A stretch of 64,000 bases of DNA from PNON01 sp963757065 (GCA_963757065.1 CAVWQC010000002.1:186001-250000), one strand, 5' to 3'. Shown: positions 1-10,499, counted from the first letter of the stretch. The notes: generated by a model from the letters alone, not told the origin. Numbers and translations are program-made.

Positions 1-1173
1 ATTTTCCGGATTTTGCATTACAAGTCCCACAAATTGAACGATTTCCTTGATGGTGATCTGTGGATCATTGAGGAGATATTTACCTACCCGCACCTCCCCT
101 GATTGTGGTTGGAGTAATCCGTTTAAATGCTGTAATACTGTCGATTTGCCGGATCCGGTTTTTCCTACCAATCCATGTCCCTGACCTTTGGCAACTGAGA
201 AACATACTCCTCCCAATGCTTGCACTGCTTGTGGAGTATCCTTAAGGTATTCAAAGGTCAAGTCCGAGACATTAACCATGGTTTCACCAACATGCTGGTC
301 ATTTTCATCACTTTTATTTGTACGTTGCAGGAAGTGATATTGTTTTATGATTAGTTTGGCCAGGTCAGGTATGCTGAATAATCCATTCGGGATATTTACT
401 CCCTCTTCCTGGAGTCTCCTTATTAGCTGCACACTCTCCGGATACTCAAGGTTCCAATCGGAATCGATCTTCTCAAGTAAAAATAATTCGTCCGGTTTTC
501 CGTCAAAGACAAGTTCTCCATCATTCATTACAAGTACCCGGTCTGCCTGGGCAGCTTCATCCATGGAATGTGTAATATGGATGATAGTCTTACCTTCATG
601 GTGAAAAGATTTCATCACTCCCAGTAAATTTTTTCTGGCGGCAGGGTCCAGCATGGAGGTTGATTCATCAAAAATCAAACATTCAGGCTGTATAGCCAGA
701 ATGCTCGCCAATGCCAACCTTTGCGTTTGTCCACCGGATAACATAAAAGTAGGCCTGTTGCGGATCTCCCAGAGATCAAATCCCTCCATCACTTTACGCA
801 CCCGGGCATGCATTTCCCTGGTTGGCATTCCAAAATTTTCCAGACCAAATGCAATGTCCTCTTCTACTGTTGTGGCTACGATCTGGTCTTCCGGTGATTG
901 GAAAACAATTCCCACTTTCCTGCGGATCTTTTCCAGGTTCACGCCTTCTGCCAGGAAAACACCGCCTACTTCTAACTTACCGCCAGTTGGTAGCAATAAT
1001 CCATCGATCAATTTCACCAGAGTAGTTTTTCCTGATCCATTCGCCCCAACTATAGCCACATATTCACCGGAATCAATAAAAAAGCTCACAGAGTTGATGC
1101 TATCTCTTGAGGTAGGATTCTGTTCAGGGTATCGAAAGCTGGTTTCTGAAAATTCGATAAAATGGCTGTTCAT
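1..1173 (-). CDS. Fused double ATPase of an ECF-type ABC transporter (3' end outside window)
   Basis: This gene would power vitamin or metal-ion uptake as the ATPase pair of an energy-coupling factor (ECF/CbiO-type) transporter at the inner face of the membrane. Read on the minus strand from the ATG at 1173, the frame is open for 391 codons to the window edge. The first ATPase domain has Walker A GANGSGKT at residues 43-50, signature LSGGQ at 145-149 and Walker B LIFDE at 166-170. A second ATPase domain starts near residue 299 and has Walker A GKTGSGKST near residue 340. Two CbiO/EcfA-like domains in one chain are known from several ECF systems and usually replace separate EcfA1 and EcfA2. 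The substrate-binding and EcfT subunits are not in the window, so the substrate is unknown. The C-terminus lies beyond base 1. Confidence 0.85.
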   Translation of the reverse strand, partial: MNSHFIEFSETSFRYPEQNPTSRDSINSVSFFIDSGEYVAIVGANGSGKTTLVKLIDGLLLPTGGKLEVGGVFLAEGVNLEKIRRKVGIVFQSPEDQIVATTVEEDIAFGLENFGMPTREMHARVRKVMEGFDLWEIRNRPTFMLSGGQTQRLALASILAIQPECLIFDESTSMLDPAARKNLLGVMKSFHHEGKTIIHITHSMDEAAQADRVLVMNDGELVFDGKPDELFLLEKIDSDWNLEYPESVQLIRRLQEEGVNIPNGLFSIPDLAKLIIKQYHFLQRTNKSDENDQHVGETMVNVSDLTFEYLKDTPQAVQALGGVCFSVAKGQGHGLVGKTGSGKSTVLQHLNGLLQPQSGEVRVGKYLLNDPQITIKEIVQFVGLVMQNPEN

Positions 1174-1273
1174 TATTATCCAAAATAGCTGAACTTTTAT
1201 AAATTTTATCATATCCGGAATCTGTACTTTTAATATAAAAGTTTATACATAAATATTCTATAAAAGAGTATTT

Positions 1274-1282
1274 TGTTATAAT
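1274..1282 (+). promoter_or_regulatory. Extended -10 promoter of the ABC exporter operon
   Basis: TGT followed by a perfect TATAAT gives an extended -10 element about 38 bases before the permease start. Transcription would begin near 1289, leaving a leader of about 30 bases that contains the ribosome binding site AGAGGAA. No clear -35 box is visible 17 bases upstream, which fits an extended -10 promoter. Confidence 0.5.
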
Positions 1283-1319
1283 TACTTTATACATTCTTTA
1301 TACAACAATAAGAGGAAAT

Positions 1320-2474
1320 ATGGCATCATATCTGGCATTTATGGAAATTTGGCGTAATCGGAGCAGGTTCTTCCTGTTCAGCCTTGTCATTGCATTAATT
1401 ACAACTCTGGTCCTATTTATTGCTGCCCTGGCACAGGGATTATCCAACGCTAATATTGAATACTTATCAAAATTGGATGCGCAGTTGATAGTTTTTCAGA
1501 AGAACGTCGACCTATCTGCTTCAGCCAGTCAGATAACCCGATCAACATTAAATAATATCCAACGGGTGAATGGCGTTCTTGATATCGGGTCCATTGGTAC
1601 AAGTAGTGGAAAAATCGTAAATATTCCGGGGAAAGATCCATTGGACGTTTCTCTTTTAGGTGTGGAACCGATGAAACCAGGCTCACCTCTAGTAATTGCA
1701 GGTTCACCTGTCACCCTTAGCCGGGGGAACGAAGCAGTCATTGACCAGGACCTTTCCACAGAGTTAGGTCTTAGGCTTGGAGATTCCTTTACAGTACGGA
1801 CCATCCAGGGAACAGATGAAAAATTTTACACTTTTAAAGTTACAGGAATTACCGAATCTTTAGAGTATCTATATAGTTCCTCCATTTTCTTGCCATATCT
1901 GACCTGGGATCAGATTCGTCCACAACCCTCCACTCGGGATTCTAATCGGGAAACTGTTGCTAACTTTGTGGCTGTGAAGTTAAAGCCAGGCTCGGACCCT
2001 AAAATAGTAGCAGAAAATATTCAATCCCAGGTTGTTAATGTTGAAGTAGTGGATAAAAAGACTGCATATGAAGCTACTCCAGGTTATTCAGTCCAACAAA
2101 GTACTTTAAATACTCAGCAGGGGTTCACCCTCCTGATCGGTGTTTTGGTCATCGGAGGATTTTTCCAGATCCAAATGCTGCAAAAGGTTCCATTAATTGG
2201 AGTATTAAAAGCAATTGGGACTTCAAACTCAACTGTTGCCTGGGCTGTAGTGACCCAGATTGTTCTAATTACCACATTTGGCGTCATTATGGGTAGCCTG
2301 GTTACTTTTGGCCTGGCAGCAGCCATGCCAGATGGAGTACCAATAATCTTCAATGGACCTTCGATCCTATTAGCTGTTGCAGCCCTTCTCATTATTGGGC
2401 CATTAGGCGGCTTGGTTAGCGTGAAACTTGCTGTTAATGTTGAACCCCTTACTGCTTTAGGTCTTACCTCATAA
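1320..2474 (+). CDS. FtsX-like ABC transporter permease (DevC/MacB type)
   Basis: This is the membrane permease of an ABC efflux system, working with the ATPase and adaptor encoded just downstream. The 384-residue protein has one N-terminal transmembrane segment (about residues 17-40), a large extracytoplasmic domain (about 45-270), and three C-terminal hydrophobic segments (about 270-375). This is the FtsX/MacB_PCD topology. The extracytoplasmic part matches the DevC branch, which exports with an HlyD-like partner. An AGAGGAA ribosome binding site precedes the ATG and only 8 bases separate the stop from the next gene. The exported substrate cannot be told from the sequence; DevBCA in cyanobacteria exports glycolipid and MacB-like pumps export peptides or drugs. 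Confidence 0.85.
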   Translation: MASYLAFMEIWRNRSRFFLFSLVIALITTLVLFIAALAQGLSNANIEYLSKLDAQLIVFQKNVDLSASASQITRSTLNNIQRVNGVLDIGSIGTSSGKIVNIPGKDPLDVSLLGVEPMKPGSPLVIAGSPVTLSRGNEAVIDQDLSTELGLRLGDSFTVRTIQGTDEKFYTFKVTGITESLEYLYSSSIFLPYLTWDQIRPQPSTRDSNRETVANFVAVKLKPGSDPKIVAENIQSQVVNVEVVDKKTAYEATPGYSVQQSTLNTQQGFTLLIGVLVIGGFFQIQMLQKVPLIGVLKAIGTSNSTVAWAVVTQIVLITTFGVIMGSLVTFGLAAAMPDGVPIIFNGPSILLAVAALLIIGPLGGLVSVKLAVNVEPLTALGLTS

Positions 2475-2482
2475 GGAATAAA

Positions 2483-3202
2483 ATGGAAACTGTACTACAG
2501 GCAAATTCAATCTCAAAAATATATAAGTCGGGTTCAAATGAAACCGTCGCAGTGGATGATATTTCATTATCCGTTGGGAAGGGTGAATTTATCGCAATCG
2601 TTGGACCAAGTGGATCCGGTAAAACCACTATGCTGGCAATACTGGCTGCGTTACTAACCCCAACACATGGCGAAGTATCTATCGATAATATTGATCTACG
2701 TAATATGAGTGAAAAACAACGTGTGAAATTTCGCCGGGAAAAAATTGGATTTACATTTCAATCGAACAATTTGCTCCCGTTTCTTAATGTTCGTGAAAAT
2801 GTCGAAATGATGTTGCGATTGAATAATACTTATACTCCGGAATCTAAAGAATACGGACTTGATCTTCTTTACCGCCTGGGCATGGAAGATCGATTAAATT
2901 ACCTACCCAATCAGCTCTCTGGTGGTCAACGTCAGCGGGTCACAATTGCCAGGGCGCTGGTCCATAACCCCAGTCTGGTTCTTGCAGATGAACCGACTGC
3001 CAGCCTGGATACCGAGCGGGCGTATCAGGTCGTAAAAATCTTCTCCGACTTGATTCATGAACAGAAAAAAGCCGGCATTATTGTGACTCACGATCTGCGA
3101 ATGTGTATTTATGTGGACCGTGTAATCCAGATGATGGATGGAAAAATTGAGAATATTCTATCGACACGTCAAGAAATTGATGACTTTATGGCTTGTGGTT
3201 AA
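2483..3202 (+). CDS. ABC transporter ATP-binding protein (DevA/LolD/MacB family)
   Basis: This cytoplasmic ATPase should drive the FtsX-type permease encoded immediately upstream. The 239-residue protein carries Walker A GPSGSGKT at 41-48, the Q-loop in TFQSNNLLPF near 91-100, signature LSGGQ at 145-149, Walker B LVLADE at 165-170 and the H-loop THD after that. This order and the length of about 230 residues are typical for the LolD/MacB/DevA class. It sits between the permease and the lipoprotein adaptor with very short gaps (8 and 16 bases), so the three genes form one operon. Confidence 0.9.
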   Translation: METVLQANSISKIYKSGSNETVAVDDISLSVGKGEFIAIVGPSGSGKTTMLAILAALLTPTHGEVSIDNIDLRNMSEKQRVKFRREKIGFTFQSNNLLPFLNVRENVEMMLRLNNTYTPESKEYGLDLLYRLGMEDRLNYLPNQLSGGQRQRVTIARALVHNPSLVLADEPTASLDTERAYQVVKIFSDLIHEQKKAGIIVTHDLRMCIYVDRVIQMMDGKIENILSTRQEIDDFMACG

Positions 3203-3218
3203 CTACGAAAGGTATATT

Positions 3219-4219
3219 ATGAAGAAAAATATTTTTAATTATATTGTTGTTTCGTTCTTATTTGGCTTGATCCTTGTAAGCTGTCAGGCAAAGGCACCTG
3301 CGGTTGAACCTGCTTCCAGTGATTCAGCACCGATTGTTAATATTGGTATTGTTGCCGAGGGTAAACTCGTCCCGGGAAAATTTGTTGAGCTTGCTTTTTT
3401 CCCTTCTGGTGGTGTCGTAGAAAAAGTAAACTTTACAGAGGGTAGTCAGGTAAAAATGGGTGATGTCCTGGCAAGTTTATCTGTTACACCACAACAGAAT
3501 GCCAGTGTTGCCAGTGCGGAGTTGGAATTAGTGAATGCAAAAAATGCCCGCCAGGTATTTTTAGATGAAGCAGATGTTCAAAAAACGCAATTACAAATGA
3601 ATGTAGCTCTAGCCAAAGACCGTCTGAAAGATGCTGCCAGTAAGAAAAGAGACAAGGAAAGTGTATATCGTTATAGCAAAACCGCTGAAGCTACGGTCGA
3701 AGTGGGTAAAGCAGTCGCTGATTTCGATCTTGCAACCCAACAATTGGCCTTATGCTGAAGCCCAGGTTTCCAAGTGGGTCAACGGACCGGATCCGGAACA
3801 ATTAGCCATTTTGGATGCTCGAGTGTCAAATGCTCAGGCCATATTAAATGCTGCTCGGGCTGCAGTTACGAGTCAATCAGAATTGACTGCTCCTTTTGAT
3901 GGTCAGCTAATCTCAGTGGATATCGTCCCTGGACAAATTAGCCCAAAGTTCGCAGCCAGTGATCACAATCGCCGATACGAATTCATGGTTAATTGAAACA
4001 AGCGATTTAAAAGAAGTTGATATATTATCCATAAAGCAGGGCTCCTCAGCCATTGTCCGCGTAGATGCCATTCCTGGTGTGGATTTCCAGGCTCGGGTAA
4101 TAACCATCCAACCATTAGGCAAGGACAATCAAGGTGATATTACCTATAAAGTCACTTTGTCTGTCGATTTTGATCCTCGTTTTATGTGGAATATGACAAC
4201 CAGTGTGCATTTTGAATAG
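3219..4219 (+). CDS. HlyD-family adaptor lipoprotein of the ABC exporter, two frameshifts
   Basis: This is the periplasmic or cell-surface adaptor (membrane fusion protein, DevB/MacA-like) of the exporter encoded upstream. The start at 3219 gives a signal peptide ending in the lipobox LVSC, so the mature protein is probably lipid-anchored at Cys. A biotinyl-lipoyl-like half (VEKVNFTEGSQVKMGDVL), a coiled-coil stretch rich in Ala, Lys and Asp, and a second lipoyl half (APFDGQLISVDIVPGQ) follow in the order expected for HlyD proteins. The reading frame shifts near 3750 and again near 3960. The three frames join into one uninterrupted family member of about 333 residues, so sequencing indels are more likely than true loss, but a real pseudogene is possible. 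Confidence 0.75.
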
Positions 4220-4374
4220 GTATATCATTAGATTTATTGATAAGAGATATCAACTGGTCTGAGTAGTTTACTGACATACCCGCCTGTGCTGGCAATCCAA
4301 TAAAGCAGTTGTATAATAAATATTGGAGCTGATTTTTCAATCGAATAATTATCGGAATGATCCAATATCCTGCA

Positions 4375-4400
4375 ATTTTGGGTAAGTAATTACCCAAAAT
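4375..4400. other. Perfect 11-bp hairpin between adaptor gene and small membrane protein gene
   Basis: ATTTTGGGTAA and its exact complement TTACCCAAAAT are separated by a 4-base loop. No T-run follows on the plus strand, so this is only a weak terminator candidate for the ABC operon. It could also be a protein-binding palindrome upstream of the small membrane protein gene at 4457. Confidence 0.4.
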
Positions 4401-4456
4401 ATAAATAAATTACAAAGCCTTCATTCCAATAACCTAACCTGAAGAGGAGGATTATT

Positions 4457-4630
4457 ATGAAGCCAAGTGCACCAAAAATCATTACCTGGTGGGTTTCTGT
4501 CATTATCGTTGTAATAGGAGTTTTGGGCTATACCAAAACAATTCCAGGTATCGGTACAGATATGGCCTTCTGGCTGGTAGTAATTGGTTTTGCCATTCTT
4601 GCAATCGCTAATTTGGTAAAAGGATTATAA
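4457..4630 (+). CDS. 57-residue two-helix membrane protein
   Basis: This short gene has a strong ribosome binding site (GAGGAGG, 6 bases before ATG), a clean stop, and a strong terminator directly after it, so it is very likely real. The product has two hydrophobic segments (about residues 8-25 and 37-55) joined by a short polar loop with GYTKTIPGIGTD. I do not recognise a named family. Small two-helix proteins of this kind are often auxiliary subunits or orphan membrane proteins. It may be transcribed alone, because a TATAAT at 4312-4317 lies in the upstream intergenic stretch and a hairpin separates it from the ABC operon. Function unknown. Confidence 0.7.
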   Translation: MKPSAPKIITWWVSVIIVVIGVLGYTKTIPGIGTDMAFWLVVIGFAILAIANLVKGL

Positions 4631-4647
4631 ATTCAGATATACATATA

Positions 4648-4694
4648 ACAGCACATCTCAATTGTGGCTCCATTTGAGATGTGCTGTTTTTTTT
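4648..4694 (+). terminator. Intrinsic terminator of the small membrane protein gene
   Basis: A 14-bp perfect stem (ACAGCACATCTCAA at 4648-4661 with its complement at 4674-4687) has a 12-base loop and runs into nine T residues. It lies 18 bases after the stop of the 57-residue protein. Confidence 0.9.
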
Positions 4695-4708
4695 AGCTTA
4701 TTAAACTT

Positions 4709-4739
4709 AGCTCCCCTGCAAATCCAGGGGAGCTTTTTT
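4709..4739. terminator. Second terminator, probably bidirectional
   Basis: AGCTCCCCTG and CAGGGGAGCT form a 10-bp stem with a 6-base loop followed by six T residues. It sits between two convergent transcription units. Read in reverse it is preceded by an A-rich stretch, so it could also stop transcription of the large minus-strand exoprotein gene that ends at 4765. Confidence 0.8.
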
Positions 4740-4764
4740 GTATTTGAATTCTATGAAATGTCTT

Positions 4765-7312
4765 TTAGTGGCACAGGGTCGTACCCAAGTCAGTGAATGT
4801 ATATCCCGGGACTGGTACAAAATTCCAGGTATAGTAGTTATCGCCTAATGTCAGCTTGAGTATTCCATATACCCCGGTTTGGTTTCGCACTGCTTCATTC
4901 GGATCAAGTGGATGGTCAGCATAACTATAACCATCAGCGGGGGCGCCGCCTGTTCCGACAATAAACTCCCGGATACCGTCTGCAGCGGCTTGCTCGTGAA
5001 GGATCGATCAAGTTGAATCTTTCGTAGTTATGGTTATGTCCATTCGCGACGATGTCGACCTTGTATTGGTAAAGCAGGTTCCACCATGCTGCAGATGTGC
5101 TGTCATCCGAATGCCTGCCGGATGTCCAACGTGGTTGGTGCCAGACAGCGATCACACACTTTTTGGTATTTGCAGCCAGGTCAGCCTGCAGCCAGGTAGT
5201 TTGTGGTGATGTTGTTCCACAACCACCCGCCTGTGAGCATTGGGCATTCAAAGCGATCACATGCCAGTTTTCTCCGATATCATAGCTGTAATAACCGCCC
5301 GGGTTGGGACCTGCTGCTGCTCCGAAGTAATTGAAATACGGTGCAGTTCCACTTGGTGCATAAGTATCGTGATTACCCATCACAGAACGGGTGACATTCA
5401 GGAAGCTGCCCCAGTTGGGAGCGTATAGGTCTGTATATTGAGCATCATAAGCCGATGATCCACCATCATTATTGATATTGTCTCCAAGAGTCTGCACCTG
5501 CGCACCAGGGTTCGCAACAATCAAAGATCGGACAAGATCACCTGTTTTCTTACAATTGCCTGTATGGTCTGTGGATCCAACATTGTACTTGCAAATGTCA
5601 CTTCCAATTAGAAGGGTGTTGGTTGTCCCGATTGTGGAAGGTGTCGCTGTGGATGTGGGTCCTGTAGTTGGTATGGATGTCGGAATAGATGTGGGACCAA
5701 CCGTTGGTGTAACGACACTCGTCGGTGCTGGAGATCCACCGGGCATATTTCCATTGTAGTGAAGCGCATCCAGGTATTGACCATAACCTGAGCTGCTGGT
5801 CCACTCTGATGCCGGTTCCACGATCGTGCCTTCACCCCATTCGTTGAATGTGGTGACAAGCTGCCATTTGGCATTCGATGCAACCATGCTTTTCACATTC
5901 TGCGTCCAACGGGTGAAGTCACGTGCAAGTCGGACATTTTGTGCTTTAAGCCAAAATCCCGGGCTGATGGCATAACTGGTGGTACCCTGTTGGTCAGTGG
6001 CTACAGCAGGTGAGTATTGGTGCCAGCTATCAGGTTGACTGGCACAACTGGTATACCCTCCAAAAACTTTCAAAACAACATATGCTCCCGAAGTATTGCC
6101 TGCTTTCCATCGGTCAGCCATACCACAGGCGTCAACCGCATCCGCGTAAACGAAATACCACGAATTTACCGTTCACTCGCAAGTATGATGGATCTTTTCC
6201 ATAATGTTGATATATATAAGCCAGGTCGTTTTGTATCTGAGTGATCGAAGGATCTCCGAGACTTTCATTTTCATAGTAAACACTCCAGCGGAAGTTAGTA
6301 CTCAGAAGCAGCAGTTAGTAATCCTGCAATCCGGTTATCCGAGCGGGAGCCCTGCCCCCACCAGGATGCAATTCCAGCCTGTATGTTCCCATAGTTCATC
6401 ATATCAATATGCGTTTTGATAGTCGCCTGGTCAGACCCATTGTAGTATCCGAGGCTGGGAGTGTAATTGGTATAAGGTGTGATTCCCAGCTGCGTCCAGG
6501 CTTCCGGGAACCATGGATAGTAAAATGCAGCCCGAATCGGAAAGGTCGGTTGCCAATCTGCAGATGGGATTGATGTATTTGTAGCAGTTGGTGAAACCCC
6601 TTGTGTAGGAATTGAAGTCGGTGGAACCTGGGTGGGTACTAAAGTGGAAGGAGGCACCTGAGTAGGTACGGTTGTTGGAAGATTTGTAGGTTGTTGTGTG
6701 GGAACCGCAGTTGGGGCTGGCGGATCAGTCGGTAAAGGGGGCTCGACTGTACCGAAATTAATCACCAATTGGGGTGCTTTTGTTACACCTGCCTCCCGGG
6801 AAGCCAGATTGGTATTGGTTACACTCTTAGTCGTGAGCGCCAGGTTGTATGTACCTTCACCGGTAATGAACGGTGTGACATCTACTTCAGTCCACAACGC
6901 TTTCTTGAATCCGGATGATTTAGCGATCTCATCACCTACAGGTGGAGCACGATTATACGTAATATCCCGCTCGGTCCAACTGGAATCATCGACCACTTGA
7001 ACTGAATAACCGGTTGAATTGGCACTGTTTGCAAATACCCGCAGCTTGGCTGATACGATCTGGCTGCCACCTAACCCGGATACCTCAAATCGCAGGTAAC
7101 TGCGGGTATCGGGTGAATTATCGACCCGAAGGGAGATATTGGAACCAAAGTTTTTATCTGGCGATGTAGCCAGTACATAAGCATCTGCAGATGGGGTAGA
7201 ATTTCATTGATGTATCCGCTGCTTGAACATGTACCGGAATGATCAATGACAACGCTAATAATACGACACCGATATTGATCGCTAATTTTTTATGGATCGA
7301 ATAGTTTTGCAT
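4765..7312 (-). pseudogene. Secreted multidomain exoprotein: DNRLRE, GH99-like glycosidase, metallophosphoesterase (frameshifted)
   Basis: Reconstructed across frameshifts near 7200, 6295, 6150 and 5010, this encodes one extracellular protein of about 850 residues. It starts at 7312 with a signal peptide. Then come a DNRLRE-type beta domain (SYLRFEVSGLGG...), a Pro/Thr linker, a GH99-like (endo-mannosidase-like) domain beginning FPIRAAFYYPW and ending in FNEWGEGT with the two Glu expected in GH99, a second Pro/Thr linker, and a metallophosphoesterase domain with GDN, GNHD and NGHNHNYER. The C-terminal end after the last shift is restored to the TAA at 4765. The GH99 part closely matches the gene at 20794, including FPIRAAFYYPW and the residues around QPDSWHQYSP. 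Whether the breaks are real or sequencing errors is unclear; the domains themselves look well conserved. Confidence 0.7.
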
Positions 7313-8108
7313 ATTATCTACCTGTATTCTCACCTTTCATTGGACTGACTAGTTTTTATACTTATAAAGATTGGTCAGCCTAAAATTGGAGGATATTGCA
7401 CAAAATTTTTGTACAACTATGGAAAGCACCATCATTCTTATCCGGTTATTCAAAACCCGTTTTATTCGAACTATTTTATTAGTGGGAATCTCGGTGCTTT
7501 ATAACTATGGCTGTAAAGTACAAATTTCTTGAGGTAATAGCCATAGCACAACTACCGAAATATTACTTGAAAAATGTCCTTTGGCACGTAAAGATAGCTT
7601 ACAGATACCTTACAGACACCAACCAACATTCAACAATCCTATTCAAAATCATAGTCAAAGTGTAGACATGGTAGTAATAGTGTCTATATATCAAAACCAG
7701 GACATTTACATTCATATTTACTTTGTGTTATTCCTGCCCTGAAAGATATTTACTTCATACCTTCCCCTAATAACTTTAATTTGATTACTATTTTGGAATA
7801 ATTTCAAAAGAGCTTCATTATGCTTGACAACATACTATAACCTTATACATTAAAATTATTGATGGCAATTCGCCCACAATTAAGACTATATTTATCTTAT
7901 ATTTTTATTGAACCTTTATAGCATTTATCAATAAAATCATTAGAAGATACTGCAAGATGAATTGGGAAATTCAAATTTTGTAGTCATCATCCAACACAGA
8001 AAAATTCGTTATTAGGATTAAGGATTTATTTATCCTTGATGGTCAAGTTGCGCCAAAAAGGGAATTTTTGCGTTGAAATTTGAATTTTATCCGGAAAAGG
8101 AAATAAAA
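7313..8108. other. AT-rich intergenic region between divergent genes
   Basis: About 800 bases without a supported gene separate the divergently transcribed exoprotein gene and the glycosyltransferase gene. The stretch is AT-rich and should hold both promoters, but no single convincing -35/-10 pair stands out. Two weak inverted repeats are visible: CTATGGCT at 7505-7512 with its complement at 7539-7546, and AAGGAT at 8020-8025 with ATCCTT at 8032-8037. No tRNA or riboswitch was recognised. Confidence 0.5.
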
Positions 8109-9308
8109 ATGACCACTTTAAATGAAGTAACTCGAACAATTGACACTCGAAATATTTCAATTTTTACCCGCGAACTTGATCTCTCGATCATCGTCCCCAC
8201 CCGGAATGAAGCAGGAAATATCGAGAAACTGCTTTCTGGAATTCAACAAGCCCTGTTGGGTAAAAAAGTTGAAGTGATCTTCGTGGATGATTCATCTGAT
8301 AACACACCTGAGGTCATCAATGAGGTTTCCCAGCAATTTGAAGGGATTCACGTCTGCATGATCCATCGCGAACCTCACCAGAGAATTGGTGGTTTGGGTG
8401 GAGCTGTTGTGGCGGGATTACAATCCGCTGGAGCTGAATATGCAGTAGTTATGGATGGCGACCTTCAACATCCGCCTTCTTTATTACCCACATTGTTGGA
8501 AACAGCTATATCGCAGCACGCAGATATGGTGGTAGCAACAAGAAGGTCACAGGAAAGTACGGTGGCTGGTCTAAACGCAGCCCGTAATTTCATTTCCCGT
8601 GTTCTGGATCTGACTGCACGTGTATTTTTTCCGAAACAACTCCATGGAGTTAGTGATCCACTCACCGGCTTTTTCCTGGTCCGGGTAAATGCCATCAACC
8701 CTCAATCTCTTCAGCCAAAAGGATTCAAGATCCTGCTTGAGATCCTTGTACGAAATCCTAACCTTAAAAAAGCCGAAGTCCCGTTTCGTTTCGGTGAGAG
8801 GTTTGCCGGTCAAAGTAAGGCATCCGCTAAAGAAGTTTTTAAGTACCTCAATTTACTGTGGGTCTTGCGCTTTGGTGAATCGTCACTTCGTTTTATAGGA
8901 TTTGCCCTCGTGGGATTGAGCGGAATTGTTATTAACTCGCTGGCATTATATCTGGCAACAGATCTTTTAAAGATTTTTTACATCTATTCTGCAGCCATAG
9001 CTACAGTAGTATCCACAATCTGGAATTTCACCTTGAACGAAGCGTGGGTCTATCGCGCTCAGGGTAAAACATCCAGTCGCTTCGGAAGGCTTGGTATATT
9101 TTTCGTGATGAATGTGATTGCCCTGGCTTTACGTACACCAATCATTTATCTGTTTACTTCAGTGATTGGCATCCACTACATTCTTTCCAACTTGCTATCA
9201 TTAGGTCTTCTCACGCTCGCCCGGTTTGCCCTGGCAGACAACATTATCTGGGCTGGTAATAAAACTAACAAACCGGTTTCTAATCAAACAGTATCACAAG
9301 GAGAGTAA
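8109..9308 (+). CDS. GT2 glycosyltransferase with C-terminal GtrA-like membrane domain
   Basis: The 399-residue protein should transfer a sugar from a nucleotide donor to a lipid carrier such as polyprenyl phosphate at the cytoplasmic face of the membrane. The N-terminal GT2 domain (about residues 25-240) resembles dolichyl-phosphate mannose synthase, with IIVPTRNEAGNI, the VDDSSDNT motif and the MDGDLQHPP motif for metal and donor binding. Four hydrophobic segments after residue 260 form a GtrA-like domain thought to help flip or hold the lipid-linked sugar. I chose ATG 8109 because GGAAAAGGAAAT lies just upstream; a TTG at 8073 would add 12 residues. The stop is followed within 3 bases by the next gene. 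A downstream GT39-like gene could use the lipid-linked sugar. Confidence 0.85.
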   Translation: MTTLNEVTRTIDTRNISIFTRELDLSIIVPTRNEAGNIEKLLSGIQQALLGKKVEVIFVDDSSDNTPEVINEVSQQFEGIHVCMIHREPHQRIGGLGGAVVAGLQSAGAEYAVVMDGDLQHPPSLLPTLLETAISQHADMVVATRRSQESTVAGLNAARNFISRVLDLTARVFFPKQLHGVSDPLTGFFLVRVNAINPQSLQPKGFKILLEILVRNPNLKKAEVPFRFGERFAGQSKASAKEVFKYLNLLWVLRFGESSLRFIGFALVGLSGIVINSLALYLATDLLKIFYIYSAAIATVVSTIWNFTLNEAWVYRAQGKTSSRFGRLGIFFVMNVIALALRTPIIYLFTSVIGIHYILSNLLSLGLLTLARFALADNIIWAGNKTNKPVSNQTVSQGE

Positions 9309-9310
9309 AA

Positions 9311-10445
9311 ATGAAAACAAATTATTCATATAACATCCACAATATCGTTACTGTCTCCTCAGATGGTGAATTGCCAGAATTACAGCCATTCCTGGTAAAT
9401 AAAGAGATAGTGGAACCAACAATAAATGTGCGCACAGGACAGCCTCATTTTGCGAAGAAAACAGAAAAGAAAAATGAAAATTACCTGGCCTATCGGGAGA
9501 TTTTTGGCCATCTGGGTTTTGAAGTTGGGATCGAGATGATCGGTGATCAGGTCGATGTCGTTGCTTCACCCTCCCTGCATATGTCCCCTCACGTACTATA
9601 TACGAATGTGGTGGAACCTATCTTGCGATGGACTTTTGTACGAAAAGGTTATGCTCTGGTTCATGGAGCCACGATAGCTTTTGGAAACGATGCCTACATG
9701 ATCACCGCCAGGACCGATACAGGAAAAACAACAACTCTGCTCAAGATTTTGGCTCATCAACGAAGAAATCATGACCAGGCCGCCTTTTTATCAGATGATA
9801 TGACCATCGTATCCCCGGATGGAACAGCATATACCTACCCCAAACCATTGACGATCAGTTATCACACTTTACGAGCAGTGAATACCGATACTTTTAACCG
9901 CCTCTGAAAGATTTTCTCTACCCTTTCAGAGTAGGATCCATTCAAAATCAGGCCGAAAGCTGGCGTTTTTAATTAGTAAAACTCATCTCCCAGCTGCCAC
10001 GATCAATATGATCACCCAAATGCTGGTACCTCCGCCCAAGTATTTTGTCGATAAATTAGTCCCCAAGGTGAAGCTTACCCGTAAGGCAAATTTCGTGGGT
10101 ATGTTCATTATTGAGCGAGGTGAGGAACAGATCACACCAATGGAGAATGAGGAAGCTTTGCAAATTTTATTGCAGAACTGTGAAGATGCTTATGGTTTCC
10201 CTCCTTATGAAGATATCAAGGAGTTCTTATATCTACGGGATGGTGTGGATTTACGTAAAAAGGAACATGAGATCATCTATTCTGCGCTTGGGAATAAACC
10301 TGTTTCTTTGATCCGTTCCAGTAGTCTGGATTGGTGGTGCCAGATACCGGCATTTGTCAGTGATGAGCTAGCCCATGATTGTTCCTGTGATAATGAAAAA
10401 GCAGAAACTTCCAGGCAGCGCGAACCGGCAATTGCTTCGATGTAA
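9311..10445 (+). CDS. HPr-kinase-like P-loop protein, one frameshift
   Basis: The product, about 378 residues after joining two frames near 9900, contains a P-loop (ARTDTGKTTT) following a VHGATIAFG strand and then a DDMTIVSPDG stretch. This layout is seen in HPr-kinase/PEPCK-like ATPases that occur in cell-surface and peptide-modification loci. The first Gly of the classic Walker A is Ala here. The gene starts 3 bases after the glycosyltransferase stop and its AAGGAGAG ribosome binding site lies inside that gene, so the two are cotranscribed. The substrate is unknown; membership in the HprK-like fold is inferred from the motif layout only. A single indel close to 9900 explains the break. Confidence 0.55.
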
Positions 10446-10461
10446 GGTGAATTTATTTCTG

Positions 10462-10499
10462 GAGGAAACACCTTCAACTGTTATGGAAGGTGTTTCCTC
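10462..10499 (+). terminator. Strong hairpin after the P-loop protein gene
   Basis: GAGGAAACACCTTC at 10462-10475 pairs perfectly over 14 bp with 10486-10499, leaving a 10-base loop. It begins 16 bases after the stop codon. No T-run follows, so it may stabilise the mRNA 3' end or act as a factor-assisted terminator. Confidence 0.55.

Noticed and set aside
347..1192. Plus-strand open frames at the left edge
   Set aside because: They are shadows of the minus-strand double ATPase, which has two complete sets of ATPase motifs.
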